Positions 18,297 to 26,894 of a stretch of 64,000 nt of DNA are shown here, in pieces; position 1 is the stretch's first letter; every line of letters begins with the position of its first letter. Below the pieces are notes generated by a model that did not search any database, had not been told where the DNA came from, and worked only from the letters and a program-made list of their open reading frames with translations. The position numbers and the translations under genes were made by a program. Source of the DNA: Bacteroidales bacterium (GTDB lineage: Bacteria > Bacteroidota > Bacteroidia > Bacteroidales > P3); NCBI GenBank assembly GCA_031272705.1, contig JAISTG010000013.1, positions 42,355 through 106,354 of the forward strand. Reading direction: 5' to 3'.

Positions 18297-19661
18297 CTAT
18301 AAAATATAACGCATTAAGTCGTCTATTTTAGCAAGAGGTACTATTTCCAAACGGTATTGCGAAGGGGTTATTCCTTTGAGGTTGTATTTTGAAATGTAAA
18401 TCCTTTCAAAGCCAAGTTTGTTTGCTTCCGATATTCGTTCGTTTATGTGCGTTACAGGGCGAATTTCGGACGACAGACCTATCTCTGCCGCAAAGCAATG
18501 CTTACTGCTGACCGGTTTTTCCTGCGAAGAGGAAATCAATGAGGCTATTATGGCAAGGTCGGTCGCCGTATCAAAAACACGAATGCCGCCAGCAATGTTA
18601 AGAAATACGTCTTTGTTGCCGATACGTAAGCCTTCCCGCTTCTCCAAAACGGCTAACAGCATACTCAAACGCCGTAAGTCAAAGCCTGTAGAAGTCCTTT
18701 GCGGAGACGGATAAAAGGAATGAGCCACCAAAGCCTGAGTTTCAATCATTATGGTACGAGAACCCTCAACCGTAGCAGCAATAGCCGTACCGCTTAACTG
18801 CTCTTCCCTGCCCGAAAGCAGTATTTCCGAAGGATTATTCACCTCTCGCAAACCGTAAGTCTGCATTTCATAAATGCCGAGTTCGGCAGTAGAGCCGTAT
18901 CTGTTCTTTATGGAACGCAGGATGCGGTATCCGTAATTCCTGTCTCCTTCAAACTGCAACACCACATCAACCATGTGTTCAAGGATTTTAGGTCCTGCTA
19001 TGTTACCATCTTTTGTTATGTGTCCTATAAGGAACAAAGGTGTTGCCGTTTCTTTGGCATATCGACTTAAACGTGCGGCACACTCGCGTATTTGCGAAAC
19101 AGAGCCTGCCGTAGCGTCAATATATTCAACCGTTAGCGTTTGTACGGAATCTATAACTATGATATCGGGATGCAGATTTTCGGCTTGTGAAAGTATATGT
19201 TCGCAATCAGTCTCCGTAAGTATATAACAACGCGAGTTTTGCCCGTTTAGACGCTCTGCTCTCATTTTTATTTGTTCCGAACTCTCTTCTCCGCTTACGT
19301 AAAGCACCGTTTGGTCTTTGCAATCCAGAGCAACCTGTAACAGAAGCGTACTTTTGCCTATTCCCGGCTCACCTCCAACCAATATAACCGAACCTGCAAC
19401 TAACCCTCCCCCAAGAACTCGATTCAATTCCGCATTATGAGTATTTGTTCTCTGCATTTGCGAAAGCGGAATGTCCGTTATGAGCATTGCTTCCGTTGTT
19501 TTATTTGGCTGACGTGAGGTTTTGTTTGATGAATCGTTGCGTTTAACAACCTCTTCTACGAAAGAATTCCACGCTCCGCAATGAGGACATTTGCCGAGCC
19601 AAGTACTGCTGGACGCTCCGCATTCTTTACAGAAATAGATTGTCTTTTGCTTGGTTGCCAT
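18297..19661 (-). CDS. radA: DNA repair protein RadA (RecA-like branch-migration ATPase)
   Basis: A 454-aa protein with the canonical order of RadA: an N-terminal C4 zinc finger (CKECGASSSTWLGKCPHC), a RecA-like ATPase with Walker A GGEPGIGKSTLLLQ and Walker B IIVIDSVQT, the RadA-specific KNRYG motif (SIKNRYGSTAELGIYEM), and a C-terminal Lon-protease-like domain (IAGGIRVFDTATDLAIIASL). It processes recombination intermediates by driving branch migration. Its ATG overlaps the upstream GNA1162-like stop by one base (TAATG), so it is probably translated as the last gene of that operon. Confidence 0.96.
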   Translation of the reverse strand: MATKQKTIYFCKECGASSSTWLGKCPHCGAWNSFVEEVVKRNDSSNKTSRQPNKTTEAMLITDIPLSQMQRTNTHNAELNRVLGGGLVAGSVILVGGEPGIGKSTLLLQVALDCKDQTVLYVSGEESSEQIKMRAERLNGQNSRCYILTETDCEHILSQAENLHPDIIVIDSVQTLTVEYIDATAGSVSQIRECAARLSRYAKETATPLFLIGHITKDGNIAGPKILEHMVDVVLQFEGDRNYGYRILRSIKNRYGSTAELGIYEMQTYGLREVNNPSEILLSGREEQLSGTAIAATVEGSRTIMIETQALVAHSFYPSPQRTSTGFDLRRLSMLLAVLEKREGLRIGNKDVFLNIAGGIRVFDTATDLAIIASLISSSQEKPVSSKHCFAAEIGLSSEIRPVTHINERISEANKLGFERIYISKYNLKGITPSQYRLEIVPLAKIDDLMRYIL

Positions 19662-20548
19662 TACTCTGGTATGACGCTGATTTTGTAATCCATTTCCGTC
19701 TGATGAGAGAATTTCTTTTTGTCTTTTAGATATTCTTTGTGGTAAGGACCATAAGGGAAGTCGGAAAAGACATAATGCTGCAATCTTTGTACCGCTTCGT
19801 AGATTTGGAACTCTTTATTGTCTTCCAATAATGATTCTTTGCTCTTATCTTTCAGTGGAAAAGGACTGCTGTATGAGAAATTGGCACGGCGTTGGAAAAG
19901 AGTATCACCGCTGTGAGTTGAAATCATTGTGTAGTCTGCAACTATCTCGGTTTTAGTACTCCAATACTCCTTATTAATAGAGTATATTGTGATGAACAAA
20001 GCAGCATCCGCTCCGTAATTTTCAAAATATGACCTTACATTATCGGCATTCTGATAACGGGAATTGAAATTTGTATCCGTTTTAGCCTGTTGTGAAATGG
20101 TTAAGACAGGGAAAAGATAATACCCTTTAAGACTTAATTCCTGCGTAATGGCTGTCTGGAACATTCTGTCTCCGTATTGATTTTTTGAACGGTTCCATGG
20201 ATAAACCACAAGTATGGAACGTGGTAATTCCTTATAAATCTGTGGATATATACTGTCTCTCCGTATTCGTTTAGGGAAGGTTCGCTCAAAGAAATTCAAG
20301 GTATCGCCTGCCATTATCTTCTCTTGACGTATGCGTTCCTTTTCTAATCGTTTCAACTCCTTCTTTGATATTTGCGAAACATTGGTATCCTTCACTTCTT
20401 CCTTTTTTGGTTCGCCTTTTATCTCGGCAAGCACATCGTCAGTGCGGATTTCCTCCTGCGGAACGTACTTATCCTTAACTTTTTCCGCCACATTACAGGC
20501 AGCAAAGGCAAACGCCGTCACCATATATACAAGTATCCGTTTTTTCAT
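19661..20548 (-). CDS. GNA1162-family (DUF799) lipoprotein
   Basis: A 295-aa lipoprotein (MKKRILVYMVTAFAFAAC, Cys 18). After a charged, Lys/Glu-rich linker (residues about 20-100), the C-terminal domain starts PRSILVVYPWNRSKNQ, matching the opening strand of GNA1162/DUF799 proteins, with TQELSLKGYYLFPV and YGADAALFITIYSINKEYWS as further family-like segments. Members form periplasmic oligomers and are usually encoded next to DUF4810 and a CsgG-like lipoprotein. Here the DUF4810 gene overlaps by 4 bp upstream (ATGA) and radA follows with a 1-bp overlap, but no CsgG-like gene is adjacent. The linker is longer than I expect for the family. Confidence 0.68.
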   Translation of the reverse strand: MKKRILVYMVTAFAFAACNVAEKVKDKYVPQEEIRTDDVLAEIKGEPKKEEVKDTNVSQISKKELKRLEKERIRQEKIMAGDTLNFFERTFPKRIRRDSIYPQIYKELPRSILVVYPWNRSKNQYGDRMFQTAITQELSLKGYYLFPVLTISQQAKTDTNFNSRYQNADNVRSYFENYGADAALFITIYSINKEYWSTKTEIVADYTMISTHSGDTLFQRRANFSYSSPFPLKDKSKESLLEDNKEFQIYEAVQRLQHYVFSDFPYGPYHKEYLKDKKKFSHQTEMDYKISVIPE

Positions 20549-20886
20549 AACCCAATCTCCTTCTTCAAATTATCAACATACATTTTGCTTTCGGGATAAA
20601 GCAGTATTTCCTTATCAAAAAAGACCTTTGCTTTTGTGGTATCGCCCTGCTGAATTAGCATACAAGCGTAATCCACACAACATCCGGGAGGCGGAACAAC
20701 GGTTTTACCTTTTGGAATCTCAACAATCTTTTTGTATTGCTTTACCATCTTTTTCATTTCCTTGTCTTCCCAGCCACCTTTTGAGTAAGTGTAAGCCAGT
20801 TCGTTGTAGTTGTAATAGTTATACAGTACCTTATTGCAGGAAGACAGGCAAATGACGCAAGCAATTACTAATATGGTTTTCTTCAT
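20545..20886 (-). CDS. DUF4810-family lipoprotein
   Basis: A 113-aa lipoprotein (MKKTILVIACVICLSSC). The mature part has the DUF4810 look: an N-terminal YNYYNYNELAYTYSKGG segment, a PPPGCCVDYACMLIQQGDTTKA stretch whose start is conserved in the family, and a TPR-like helical end (AKVFFDKEILLYPESKMYV). In other bacteria DUF4810, DUF799 and CsgG-like lipoproteins occur as a trio; here it is first gene of an operon with the DUF799-type gene and radA. A clean TATCTTTG promoter lies 49 bp upstream. Confidence 0.7.
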   Translation of the reverse strand: MKKTILVIACVICLSSCNKVLYNYYNYNELAYTYSKGGWEDKEMKKMVKQYKKIVEIPKGKTVVPPPGCCVDYACMLIQQGDTTKAKVFFDKEILLYPESKMYVDNLKKEIGL

Positions 20887-20934
20887 ACTTCAAAATAAAT
20901 TTATAAACTAAACTTTTATGTTGTTTTACGTCTG

Positions 20935-20942
20935 CAAAGATA
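20935..20942 (-). promoter_or_regulatory. Minus-7 box for the DUF4810-DUF799-radA operon
   Basis: TATCTTTG followed by CAGACG on the minus strand, with a TTTTGG element about 20 bp upstream as minus-33, gives a good Bacteroidota promoter. Confidence 0.65.
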
Positions 20943-21054
20943 CACATTTTTCTTAATACCAAAATACTATTGTCGTTTTTTATTTAATTATTGCATATTT
21001 CCAGCGATTCATAATCATAAATCAGAATTGCAAAAAGCCTTTATATTTTTCCAA

Positions 21055-21189
21055 AATTTGATTATGATTTCCTGAAACTTGATTACAGAAATCTGAAATC
21101 AAATTACAGCGTGCTAGAATTTGATTATAGAATTCTATAATTTGATTCTAACTCGCCGGAATTTGATTCTAATTTTCCGTAATCAAATT
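21055..21189. repeat. Phased array 4: seven cores in 21-bp register
   Basis: AATTTGATT or variants start at 21055, 21076 (AACTTGATT), 21118, 21139 and 21160; inverted cores AATCAAATT start at 21097 and 21181. All steps are exactly 21 bp. One spacer, ATAGAATTCTAT, is a perfect 12-bp palindrome. The array takes up most of the 369-bp gap between the ABC ATPase gene and the DUF4810 gene; the remainder holds the promoter at 20935. Confidence 0.87.
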
Positions 21190-21255
21190 CTAAAAAATTG
21201 GAATGTTATTTCGACAGGGCAGCAGTTTTAATTATTCTACTAAAAGACGATATTA

Positions 21256-22932
21256 TTAAGGTATGGCTTCAATTAGCGTTTTTGCATATTCGGTTTGCGG
21301 ATGATTATACAAGGTATCGGCTTCGTTTTGTTCAACAATAATCCCTTTTTGCATAACAAGCATTCTGTCGGACATATATTTCACGACAGCCAAATCGTGA
21401 GATATGAAAATGAAAGTAAATAAAAATTCACGTTTAAGGTCGTTCAGGAGATTCAAAATTTGAGCCTGTACCGACACATCAAGGGCTGACACCGATTCAT
21501 CTCCAATAACCAATTCGGGATTCAGTATTAAGGCTCTGGCTATGCCTATTCGCTGTCGTTGTCCTCCCGAAAACTGATGCGGATACCGCTCATAATGCTC
21601 CCGTTCCAAACCAACACGCTCCAACATCTGCATAACCATTTGCCGCCTCTGCGTTTTCTGCCCGACATTATGCACATTCAGCACCTCTTCTATTGCTTTT
21701 CCTATCTTCATACGCGGATTCAGTGAAGAATAAGGGTCTTGGAAAATGATTTGAATGCGTTTGCGAACCTGTAACATTTGCTTTGCGGACAGGGAAGAGA
21801 GATTTATTCCATCAAAAATCACATCTCCGCTTTTGTTTTCCACTAATTGCAAAATGCTTCTGCCTATTGTAGTTTTGCCACAGCCCGATTCACCGACCAA
21901 TCCCAGCGTTTCGCCACGATAAACCTCAAAATTAACATTATCAACGGCTGTTACGTGTTTATATTGCACCCTTAAATTTCTCACTTTCAGCAAAGGGTCG
22001 GCGGCATACATTGATTTGTGCTGCTCTTCTCTTTCATTATTACTCACGAACGGTATTTGAGTAATGTTATTTATGAAATCATTCACGGAAAGCAGCCTTT
22101 GGGGACGTCCATCTTTTGGTGGGCGAGAAGCCAAAAGGGCTTTGGTATAAATGTGTTGAGGGTTTGCAAAAATTTCTTCGGTCTTTCCCTGCTCTACAAT
22201 TTCACCTTTATAAATTACAGCTAAATCATCAGCAATTTTACCGATAACTCCCAAGTCATGAGAGATAAAAAGAACAGCAAGATTACGGCGTTTCTGTAAA
22301 TCTTTCAGCAGTTCCAGGATGGTCTTTTGAATTGTAACGTCCAATGCAGTAGTTGGTTCGTCGGCTATAAGCAAATTCGGTTCGCAGGCAAGAGCCATTG
22401 CTATCATTACACGCTGTTTCTGCCCTCCTGAAAGTTGATGCGGATACGCCCGAAAAACTCTTTGCGGATTGGGAAGTTTAACTTCTTCAAACAAAGTCAA
22501 AACTTTCTTTTTTGCCTCTTTTTTTGACAGCGAAGTATGGAGCAATAATACTTCAAGAACTTGATTGCCACATCGTAAAACCGGATTTAGAGAAGTCATA
22601 GGCTCTTGAAAAATCATAGCAATCTTCATTCCTCTTATTTTTGCGTACTCCTTTTGACTTTTTATCTTCGTAAGGTCGGTCTCGTTATCAAGATTCAGCC
22701 AAATCTGTCCTCCATCTATTCGGCTAATCCCCTGAGGCAAAAGACCCATAACAGCCAAAGATGAAACGGATTTGCCCGACCCCGATTCTCCAACCAAACC
22801 AAGAATTTTGCCCTGCTTTATTTGAAAACTCACACCTTTAATTACCTGATGCCATTCGCCATCATTAAAGAAAGAGATTCGTAAATTCTTAACGTCCAAA
22901 ACAGGTTTTATGGATTGAATATTGTCTGTCAT
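21256..22932 (-). CDS. Dipeptide/oligopeptide ABC transporter, double ATP-binding protein (DppD-DppF fusion type)
   Basis: A 558-aa cytoplasmic protein with two complete nickel/peptide-class ATPase domains. Domain 1 (about residues 10-265) has Walker [12 protein letters not shown], signature [15 protein letters not shown] and Walker [13 protein letters not shown]. Domain 2 (about 310-555) has [26 protein letters not shown] and [12 protein letters not shown]. The oligopeptide/dipeptide C-terminal segment ([19 protein letters not shown]) links them. It energises peptide uptake with membrane permeases such as the DppC-like protein at 38.4-39.5 kb, which is the only permease in the window. A TATCTTTG box at 22964-22971 (minus strand) is its probable promoter. 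Confidence 0.93.
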   Translation of the reverse strand: MTDNIQSIKPVLDVKNLRISFFNDGEWHQVIKGVSFQIKQGKILGLVGESGSGKSVSSLAVMGLLPQGISRIDGGQIWLNLDNETDLTKIKSQKEYAKIRGMKIAMIFQEPMTSLNPVLRCGNQVLEVLLLHTSLSKKEAKKKVLTLFEEVKLPNPQRVFRAYPHQLSGGQKQRVMIAMALACEPNLLIADEPTTALDVTIQKTILELLKDLQKRRNLAVLFISHDLGVIGKIADDLAVIYKGEIVEQGKTEEIFANPQHIYTKALLASRPPKDGRPQRLLSVNDFINNITQIPFVSNNEREEQHKSMYAADPLLKVRNLRVQYKHVTAVDNVNFEVYRGETLGLVGESGCGKTTIGRSILQLVENKSGDVIFDGINLSSLSAKQMLQVRKRIQIIFQDPYSSLNPRMKIGKAIEEVLNVHNVGQKTQRRQMVMQMLERVGLEREHYERYPHQFSGGQRQRIGIARALILNPELVIGDESVSALDVSVQAQILNLLNDLKREFLFTFIFISHDLAVVKYMSDRMLVMQKGIIVEQNEADTLYNHPQTEYAKTLIEAIP

Positions 22933-22963
22933 TTTATGTTTATTTTGTATTCTTTTCTGGATG

Positions 22964-22971
22964 CAAAGATA
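22964..22971 (-). promoter_or_regulatory. Minus-7 box for the double ABC ATPase gene
   Basis: TATCTTTG followed by CATCC on the minus strand, 31 bp before the ATG. Confidence 0.6.
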
Positions 22972-23042
22972 TTAAAATCACAGAAAAAGAATGCTTGTAA
23001 CAAAAAAAGAAATAAAAAGTTGCATATTTGGAAAAATAAATG

Positions 23043-23050
23043 TAATTTTG
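23043..23050 (+). promoter_or_regulatory. Minus-7 box for tRNA-Gln
   Basis: TAATTTTG followed by CAATC, about 30 bp upstream of the tRNA 5' end, on the tRNA strand. Confidence 0.6.
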
Positions 23051-23079
23051 CAATCTGGTTTAGGGTAAAAAATGTTAAT

Positions 23080-23150
23080 TGTCCCGTGGTGTAATGGTAA
23101 CACAACTGATTTTGGTTCAGTCATTTCAAGTTCGAATCTTGACGGGATAA
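23080..23150 (+). tRNA. tRNA-Gln, anticodon UUG
   Basis: A 71-nt cloverleaf can be folded by eye: acceptor TGTCCCG / CGGGATA (one G-T pair), D arm around GTGTAATGGTAAC, anticodon stem ACTGA / TCAGT with loop TTTTGGT (anticodon TTG), and T arm TCAAG-TTCGAAT-CTTGA. The discriminator is A and CCA is not encoded. A promoter precedes it and a hairpin terminator follows within 10 bp, so it is a single-gene transcript. Confidence 0.95.
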
Positions 23151-23158
23151 CAATCAAA

Positions 23159-23190
23159 AAGCCGAGTGTAAAAACTCGGCTTAATTTTAA
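23159..23190 (+). terminator. Terminator between tRNA-Gln and the M20 peptidase gene
   Basis: AAGCCGAGT / ACTCGGCTT with a 6-nt loop, followed on the plus strand by TAATTTTAA and on the minus strand by TTTTTGATTG, so it can serve both convergent transcripts. Confidence 0.82.
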
Positions 23191-23211
23191 TAAATCGTTA
23201 TTTTCCTGTCC

Positions 23212-24585
23212 TTATTTTTTGTTTGCTGCGGCAAATTCTTTATAAAAATATGGTATGGTTTTGATACCGTTAAAAAATTGTTCCAACGGATAATTCTCAT
23301 TCGGCGAATGAATTGCGTCAGACCCCAATCCAAAGCCCATAAGCACGGACTTTATACCCAGAATTCTGTCAAAACCGGCAATAATCGGGATTGAACCACC
23401 ACTACGCACAGGGACGGGACGTTTTCCGTAAGTTTCCATATATGCTTTTTCCGCTGCTTTGTAGGCAGGCAGGTCTATTGGGCAGACATACGCATATCCC
23501 CCGTGCAGAGGCTTCACTTCCACAGTAACAGACGAAGGTGCAAGCGACTTAAAGTAAGCATAAAATCTGTCGGTTATAACATTAAAATCCTGATTAGGCA
23601 CTAATCTGAATGAGATTTTTGCACTTGCTTCCGAAGGAATTACGGTTTTTGCACCTTCACCCTGATATCCGCCCCATATTCCGCAGACATCCAACGAAGG
23701 TCTTATACCTGTTCGCTCGGGAGTGGAGTATCCTTTTTCTCCATGCAAGTCATTTATTTTCAATTCTTTCTTATAATTTTCAGCAGAGAAAGGTGCTTGA
23801 GCCATCAAAGCCCGTTCCTCATCGCTTATGACAAGTACTTCTTTATAGAAATCGGGTATGGTTATCCGATTATCGGCATCTGTCAACCGTGCGATCATTT
23901 GACATAGAACGTTTATTGGATTTGCCACTGCACCTCCATAGAGTCCCGAATGCAAATCCCTGTTTGCCGACCGAACTTTCACCTCTACATAGCCAAGACC
24001 CCTCAATCCCGTAGTAATAGACGGCATATCTGCAGCAAGCATTGAAGTATCGGACACAAGAATCACGTCTGCTTTCAGGCGAGATTTATTTTCTTCGCAA
24101 AAACCGTAAAGGCTCTCACTGCCAATCTCTTCTTCGCCTTCCAGCATAAACTTTACGTTGCACGGCAAACAGCCCTTGCGAACCATAAACTCAAAAGCCT
24201 TTGCGTGCATAAACGACTGTCCCTTATCGTCATCAGCCCCTCGTCCCCAGATTTTTCCGTCTTTTATCACGGGTTCAAAGGCTGCCGTTTCCCAAAGTTC
24301 GTTTGGATCGGTAGGCATTACGTCATAATGCCCGTAAATCAAGATGGTTGGGAGGTCTTCGCTTATTTTTTTCTCCGCATAAACCACAGGATTTCCGTCA
24401 GTTGGCATTATTTCACACGTATCCGCGCCTGCTTCTATCAACAATTCTTTCCATCTTTCGGCACACTTAATCATATCGTTCTTATGCGTGCTGTCGCTGG
24501 ATATGGAGGGGATACGCAGGAGCGAAAACAATTCTTCGAGAAACCGCTCCTTATTTTCTTCAATGTATTGATTTACATTATTCAT
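23212..24585 (-). CDS. M20-family metallodipeptidase
   Basis: A 457-aa cytosolic dizinc dipeptidase. The ATG at 24585 gives MNNVNQYIEENKERFLEELF, the usual family start; longer in-frame extensions upstream overlap the promoter and are rejected. Motifs are YGHYDVMPTDP (first His and catalytic Asp), WGRGADDDKGQS (bridging Asp), EGEEEIGS (catalytic Glu and ligand) and, near the end, SVLMGFGLGSDAIHSPNE (last His). The lid domain spans about residues 190-350. It cleaves dipeptides or related small amides. Transcription probably starts at the TACATTTG box (24637-24644, minus strand), and the gene converges on tRNA-Gln. Confidence 0.92.
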   Translation of the reverse strand: MNNVNQYIEENKERFLEELFSLLRIPSISSDSTHKNDMIKCAERWKELLIEAGADTCEIMPTDGNPVVYAEKKISEDLPTILIYGHYDVMPTDPNELWETAAFEPVIKDGKIWGRGADDDKGQSFMHAKAFEFMVRKGCLPCNVKFMLEGEEEIGSESLYGFCEENKSRLKADVILVSDTSMLAADMPSITTGLRGLGYVEVKVRSANRDLHSGLYGGAVANPINVLCQMIARLTDADNRITIPDFYKEVLVISDEERALMAQAPFSAENYKKELKINDLHGEKGYSTPERTGIRPSLDVCGIWGGYQGEGAKTVIPSEASAKISFRLVPNQDFNVITDRFYAYFKSLAPSSVTVEVKPLHGGYAYVCPIDLPAYKAAEKAYMETYGKRPVPVRSGGSIPIIAGFDRILGIKSVLMGFGLGSDAIHSPNENYPLEQFFNGIKTIPYFYKEFAAANKK

Positions 24586-24636
24586 AGCATGTTGTATTTT
24601 ATAAATTATTAACGAAATTTGTGTTTTGCAATGCTG

Positions 24637-24644
24637 CAAATGTA
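24637..24644 (-). promoter_or_regulatory. Minus-7 box for the M20 peptidase gene
   Basis: TACATTTG followed by CAGCATTGC on the minus strand, about 52 bp before the ATG; it argues for the shorter start. Confidence 0.5.
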
Positions 24645-24841
24645 AAAAAAATTTTTTAATCTGCAATCAAGCATTTGATATATCAATTTTCGCAGACCAA
24701 AAATCCTTGCAAGGACAGCCAATGGCAGCCAACTGACATCTAATTTGGCGACAACGTAGGATTTATTTTGAAGTTGATTTCTAAAAATGTAATCACGCAA
24801 AGGAAATTCACAAGAAGTAAATGCAAATTTGCTCCCTTTTT

Positions 24842-24913
24842 TATTTGATTAAGATAAATTATGATTTGATTTCGGTTTTTTAGAATCAAATTACAGAAAA
24901 TTGTAACTTGATT
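24842..24913. repeat. Phased array 5: four degenerate cores in 21-bp register
   Basis: Cores TATTTGATT (24842), GATTTGATT (24863), AATCAAATT (24884) and AACTTGATT (24905) are spaced exactly 21 bp despite the orientation switch. The array sits in the 666-bp region between the divergent M20 and rnfE genes. Confidence 0.75.
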
Positions 24914-24989
24914 TTATTTCTACCTCTCCAAATTATATGATTATTAGATAAGTATTTGAAAAAAGAATACCAAAACTTCCTTTCCTGTT

Positions 24990-25125
24990 CATTTGAATCA
25001 ACGTTTTTGATTGCAAAATTCCAAAAGACAGGAGAAATATAATCCAGTCTTTTATCTAAATTAAATTTATTCATAGTGATAATCTGTCTTTTGTATAGCA
25101 ACCACCCAAAGTGAAACACTAACAA
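24990..25125 (-). repeat. Degenerate dispersed repeat (copies near 41.22-41.30 kb and 44.10-44.21 kb)
   Basis: Read on the minus strand, this stretch contains GTGTTTCACTTTGGGT, then TTATCACTATGAATAAAT and TTTAATTTAGATAAAAGAC. The last two segments recur almost unchanged at 41240-41297, and the first plus a TTATCA..GAATAAAT element recur at 44115-44195. The second segment begins a short ORF (MNKFNLDKR..) in both full copies; here it continues for 62 codons (25074 to 24886) and could be a real small gene, but at 41.2 kb it stops after 26. Its origin is unknown; the other copies flank RHS sequences. Confidence 0.5.
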
Positions 25126-25162
25126 AAAAAACGGCAAATTTTTGTATGTGAAAAAAAAAATG

Positions 25163-25170
25163 TACTTTTG
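25163..25170 (+). promoter_or_regulatory. Minus-7 box for rnfE
   Basis: TACTTTTG followed by CAACC; predicts a leader of about 75 nt to the preferred ATG at 25252. Confidence 0.55.
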
Positions 25171-25251
25171 CAACCTGATAATAACCTTATGATAAATAGA
25201 AAGAAAATAAATAAAAAAGCAAAACCCGCAGATAAAATAAATAAAAAAATT

Positions 25252-25836
25252 ATGAATAAATTGAAAATCATATTAAACGGAATAATAAAGGAAAATCCAA
25301 CCTTTGTACTTTTGCTTGGTATGTGTCCAACGCTGGCAACAACAACCTCTTCTATAAATGGAATGGGAATGGGACTATGTACGACCTTTGTGTTAATTTG
25401 TTCCAATATGGTAATATCAGCAATAAAGAATATAGTGCCTGACAATGTGCGAATCCCTGTTTTTGTAGTGGTTATTGCTTCTTTTGTAACATTGCTTGAA
25501 CTTGTTATGAAGGCATATGTACAGTCGCTTTACGAGGCTCTTGGCTTGTATATACCGCTTATTGTGGTTAATTGTATTATTCTTGCACGAGCAGAGTCTT
25601 TTGCCTGCAAAAACAGTATTATTGATTCAATGTTTGACGGAATTGGGATAGGACTTGGCTTTACTCTTGCACTGACTATTCTCGGTGCAGTGAGGGAAAT
25701 GCTTGGTAGCGGTTCTATTTTCAACTGGAAGTTTATAGGAGATAATGATGGCATACTTGTGTTTGTACTTGCTCCCGGAGCATTTATCGTTTTGGGTTAC
25801 CTTATTGCATTGGTGAATGCCATTAAAAAGAAATAA
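25252..25836 (+). CDS. rnfE: Electron transport complex subunit RnfE (RsxE)
   Basis: A 194-aa integral membrane protein of the Rnf complex, which couples ferredoxin:NAD electron transfer to ion pumping. The start at 25252 gives MNKLKIILNGIIKENPTFVLLLGMCPTLA, aligning with known RnfE N-termini; an ATG at 25189 would add 21 Lys-rich residues. Conserved segments include CTTFVLICSNMVISAIKNIVP, RIPVFVVVIASFVTL, LYIPLIVVNCIILARAE and FTLALTILGAVREMLGSG; six membrane helices are expected. Normally rnfE lies in an rnfBCDGEA operon; here no other rnf gene is present within the window and the next gene is an outer-membrane protein. Confidence 0.9.
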   Translation: MNKLKIILNGIIKENPTFVLLLGMCPTLATTTSSINGMGMGLCTTFVLICSNMVISAIKNIVPDNVRIPVFVVVIASFVTLLELVMKAYVQSLYEALGLYIPLIVVNCIILARAESFACKNSIIDSMFDGIGIGLGFTLALTILGAVREMLGSGSIFNWKFIGDNDGILVFVLAPGAFIVLGYLIALVNAIKKK

Positions 25837-25840
25837 CAAA

Positions 25841-26422
25841 ATGAAGAAAATAACTGTTATTGCTATTATTTTTGCATTCTTTATCACTAAAGGAAATGCT
25901 CAAGATAACCAACCTGTCAATCATCACGAATTTACAGGGTCTATTATACTGCTTGGGGATGTGCAAATAATAGGGTTGGCAGTTGATGTAGTAGGAGGAG
26001 TATTGACATTGGGACAAGCCGTTCGTCCCGGAAGTTATAACTTTATTACACCATCAATAAATTATAAATACTGGTTTAATCGCAGAGTCGCATTGGGGAC
26101 TTCTGTTTTACTTGATATAAACAGCGTATTGATTAGACGTGCAAAGGGAGAATCCTTTGAAGAACGTACCAGATATATACCAACCTTTGCTGCTGAATTC
26201 TCAGTACATTATCTAAACTCTAAATGGGTACAACTTTATGGAATGGTAGGTACGGGAGTCAGTATTGCAATTTCACCCGATGCAATAATTAAAACGGTGG
26301 TTATACCTAACTTTCATTTAAGTCCGTTTGGATTAAGAGTTGGTAAGGATATAGGAGGATTTTTTGAAATTGGGTATGGATATAAAGGAATTCTCAATTT
26401 TGGTATTTCATATAAATTTTGA
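25841..26422 (+). CDS. Outer-membrane beta-barrel-like protein, unknown function
   Basis: A 193-aa protein; the ATG at 25841 gives a signal peptide MKKITVIAIIFAFFITKGNAQ. The mature region alternates short hydrophobic/aromatic strands (NFITPSINYKYWFNRRVALG, SVHYLNSKWVQLYGMVG) and ends in GILNFGISYKF, a terminal aromatic strand expected of an outer-membrane barrel. I recognise no named family. It follows rnfE by only 4 bp and precedes the RsbW-like gene by 17 bp, so it is in one rightward run ending at ybeY. Confidence 0.6.
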   Translation: MKKITVIAIIFAFFITKGNAQDNQPVNHHEFTGSIILLGDVQIIGLAVDVVGGVLTLGQAVRPGSYNFITPSINYKYWFNRRVALGTSVLLDINSVLIRRAKGESFEERTRYIPTFAAEFSVHYLNSKWVQLYGMVGTGVSIAISPDAIIKTVVIPNFHLSPFGLRVGKDIGGFFEIGYGYKGILNFGISYKF

Positions 26423-26439
26423 TAACAGCAATATAAAAG

Positions 26440-26877
26440 ATGAAAAACGACATTACAGCAATTAAAGTTAGCAAAAGCAACATCTATCAGATTGAAAGAA
26501 TGATTGAAGATATTTGTGACAAATATAATCTGCACAATTATTTTGGTTTGATTTCAACCTCTGTTGCAAATGCTGTTTTTATTGCTCTTCGCTCAATAAC
26601 CGAAGAGGAACAACTTACCTTTTCATTCACACAATGTATTGGAGGAATGAGTTTTGCATTGCAGGGAGAAAGCAAAATTTTTGCTAATTTTAACTCCAAT
26701 GACAATAATCAATCATTAGAAACAATTATTAAAATGCTATCAAATGAAGTTTATGTGTTTGAAGAAGGTAAAGGGTTGGAAATGATTTTTTATGTTAATG
26801 GTATTGAACCTGTACAACTGCTTAATAGACAAAAACGGTTCAAGTCATATTTCTGCAAAACGCTTGTAAATAATTAA
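26440..26877 (+). CDS. RsbW-like GHKL ATP-binding protein, divergent
   Basis: A 145-aa protein whose N-terminal half resembles anti-sigma regulatory (HATPase_c, RsbW-like) proteins that commonly precede ybeY in Bacteroidota: IYQIERMIEDICDKYNL followed by the helix STSVANAVFIALRS at the N-box position. In functional kinases that helix reads E-A-x-x-N-A-x-x-H-G; here the Glu and His-Gly are not present, so ATP binding may be lost. The later G-rich lid is also poorly preserved. Position (17 bp after the OMP gene, 17 bp before ybeY) supports the assignment by context; the similarity itself is moderate. Confidence 0.55.
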   Translation: MKNDITAIKVSKSNIYQIERMIEDICDKYNLHNYFGLISTSVANAVFIALRSITEEEQLTFSFTQCIGGMSFALQGESKIFANFNSNDNNQSLETIIKMLSNEVYVFEEGKGLEMIFYVNGIEPVQLLNRQKRFKSYFCKTLVNN

Positions 26878-26894
26878 GCCTTCCCTTTTCGCAA

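Noticed and set aside
24886..25173. A 95-aa protein on the minus strand
   Set aside because: The N-terminal third overlaps poly-T/promoter sequence for rnfE. Only the MNKFNLDKR part is shared with another locus, and there it stops after 26 codons, so it is described under the dispersed repeat.
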